This document shows, piece by piece, positions 5,164 to 5,413 of a stretch of 5,413 nt of DNA; position 1 is the stretch's first letter; every line of letters begins with the position of its first letter. This DNA is from Bacillota bacterium. GTDB lineage: Bacteria > Eremiobacterota > SpSt-956 > JAKJGF01. A program made the position numbers and the translations under genes. The notes under the pieces are model-generated. The model made no database searches and was not told the DNA's origin. It saw only the letters and a program-made list of their open reading frames with translations. The stretch covers positions 1 to 5,413 of the forward strand of contig JAKPQU010000179.1 of the NCBI GenBank assembly GCA_029555925.1, read 5' to 3'.

Positions 5164-5250
5164 TTAATTTCTTTGTAAATCAGCTTCTGTCATCACCATA
5201 GCCTGATCGATTACATTACTGAGTACCGCTACAGGTAAATTAGTAACCAT
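5164..5250 (-). CDS. Possible small protein of 28 residues, unrecognised
   Basis: A short minus-strand frame reads MVTNLPVAVLSN, then VIDQAMVMTEADLQRN, and stops at TAA. Its composition looks protein-like (a hydrophobic stretch followed by a charged helix-like tail). Two hairpins with T-runs lie directly downstream, as expected for the end of a transcript. Against it, TGA-TAA stands immediately before the ATG, there is no good Shine-Dalgarno (only a distant AGGCAG), and no promoter is clear. It could be a small protein, the leftover C-terminus of a decayed gene, or chance. I do not recognise the family. Confidence 0.25.
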   Translation of the reverse strand: MVTNLPVAVLSNVIDQAMVMTEADLQRN

Positions 5251-5252
5251 TT

Positions 5253-5413
5253 ATCAGCTTCTGCCTGACAGACTCTTACGAAGAAAAATAATTTGCCTTA
5301 TTTAATTTGTTTTGCAGACAATAAATTAACCACTGGTTAATTTCTAATACTATAGAAAAAACTAATTTTTCTTCTCCAGAGCCTGCCAGTCAGAAGCTTT
5401 TTATGGATACCCT
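5253..5413. other. Gene-free right end of the window
   Basis: No supported gene lies here. Short minus-strand frames ending at 5362 (tail KASDWQALEKKN) and 5337 could be the end of a gene from beyond the edge, but the first has a stop 12 codons upstream and the second shows no recognisable family. A plus-strand ATG at 5405 is too close to the edge to judge. ATCAGCTTCTG occurs twice, at 5179-5189 and 5253-5263, and TGCCAGTCA twice, at 5130-5138 and 5384-5392; both may be chance or traces of rearrangement. Confidence 0.4.
5323..5343. promoter_or_regulatory. Perfect 21-bp palindrome, probable operator
   Basis: Arms AAATTAACCA and TGGTTAATTT flank a single C at 5333. The length, symmetry and AT-rich edges fit a dimeric repressor site. 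It lies upstream of the leftward small frame (73 bases from its ATG) and also upstream of any rightward gene beginning past the window, so its target is undecided. It differs from the ATAC-N3-GTAT sites at tetR and therefore implies another regulator. Confidence 0.55.

Noticed and set aside
5130..5392. TGCCAGTCA direct repeats (5130-5138, 5384-5392) as target-site duplications of a small mobile element
   Set aside because: No terminal inverted repeats lie inside them and no transposase signature is present; nine bases can recur by chance.

Overview
This window looks like chromosomal accessory sequence from a low- to moderate-GC Firmicute (roughly 40% GC by eye). Supporting signs are strong purine-rich Shine-Dalgarno sites, a sigma-A type promoter and AT-rich intergenic gaps. 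Tandem GTRACGC heptamers and a CCCTCCCT hairpin repeat make a Negativicutes relative (Dialister/Selenomonas-like) my first guess, but that is recall-based inference and not proven by the sequence.

Layout. Positions 1-194 are a non-coding leader holding a G-rich hairpin/quadruplex-capable repeat and a three-unit heptamer array. One plus-strand gene follows (195-671, nucleoside 2-deoxyribosyltransferase-like). It converges on a block in which every gene lies on the minus strand. Read in the direction of transcription, right to left, the block contains a TetR regulator (4349-4978), an HSL-family alpha/beta hydrolase (3293-4192), a second alpha/beta hydrolase (2361-3137), a damaged beta-lactamase-fold serine hydrolase joined to a DUF3788 domain (1289-2306), and a DJ-1/PfpI protein (693-1292). 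A second heptamer array, inverted relative to the first, lies between tetR and the HSL hydrolase. The two arrays therefore bracket about 4.1 kb containing everything except tetR.

How the genes may work together. A strong promoter at 3179-3207 should drive the second hydrolase, the fused gene and the DJ-1/PfpI gene as one operon; the last two overlap by ATGA. tetR has its own upstream region with three palindromic sites spaced exactly 17 bp apart, which suggests autoregulation. TetR plus several hydrolases and a DJ-1 protein fits an inducible small-molecule or detoxification locus, but no substrate can be read from the sequence. The serine hydrolase is interrupted by a one-base frameshift and lacks its C-terminal part. 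The DUF3788 half remains intact and has a plausible start of its own.

The right end (4979-5413) has no confident gene. It holds the tetR operators, two minus-strand terminator-like hairpins, a possible 28-codon ORF just upstream of them, and a perfect 21-bp palindrome. The notable items are the chimeric, frameshifted hydrolase-DUF3788 gene, the IGGG variant of the HSL oxyanion motif, the spaced operator array and the inverted heptamer arrays. I see no CRISPR array, transposase, rRNA or tRNA, and no demonstrably new defence system.
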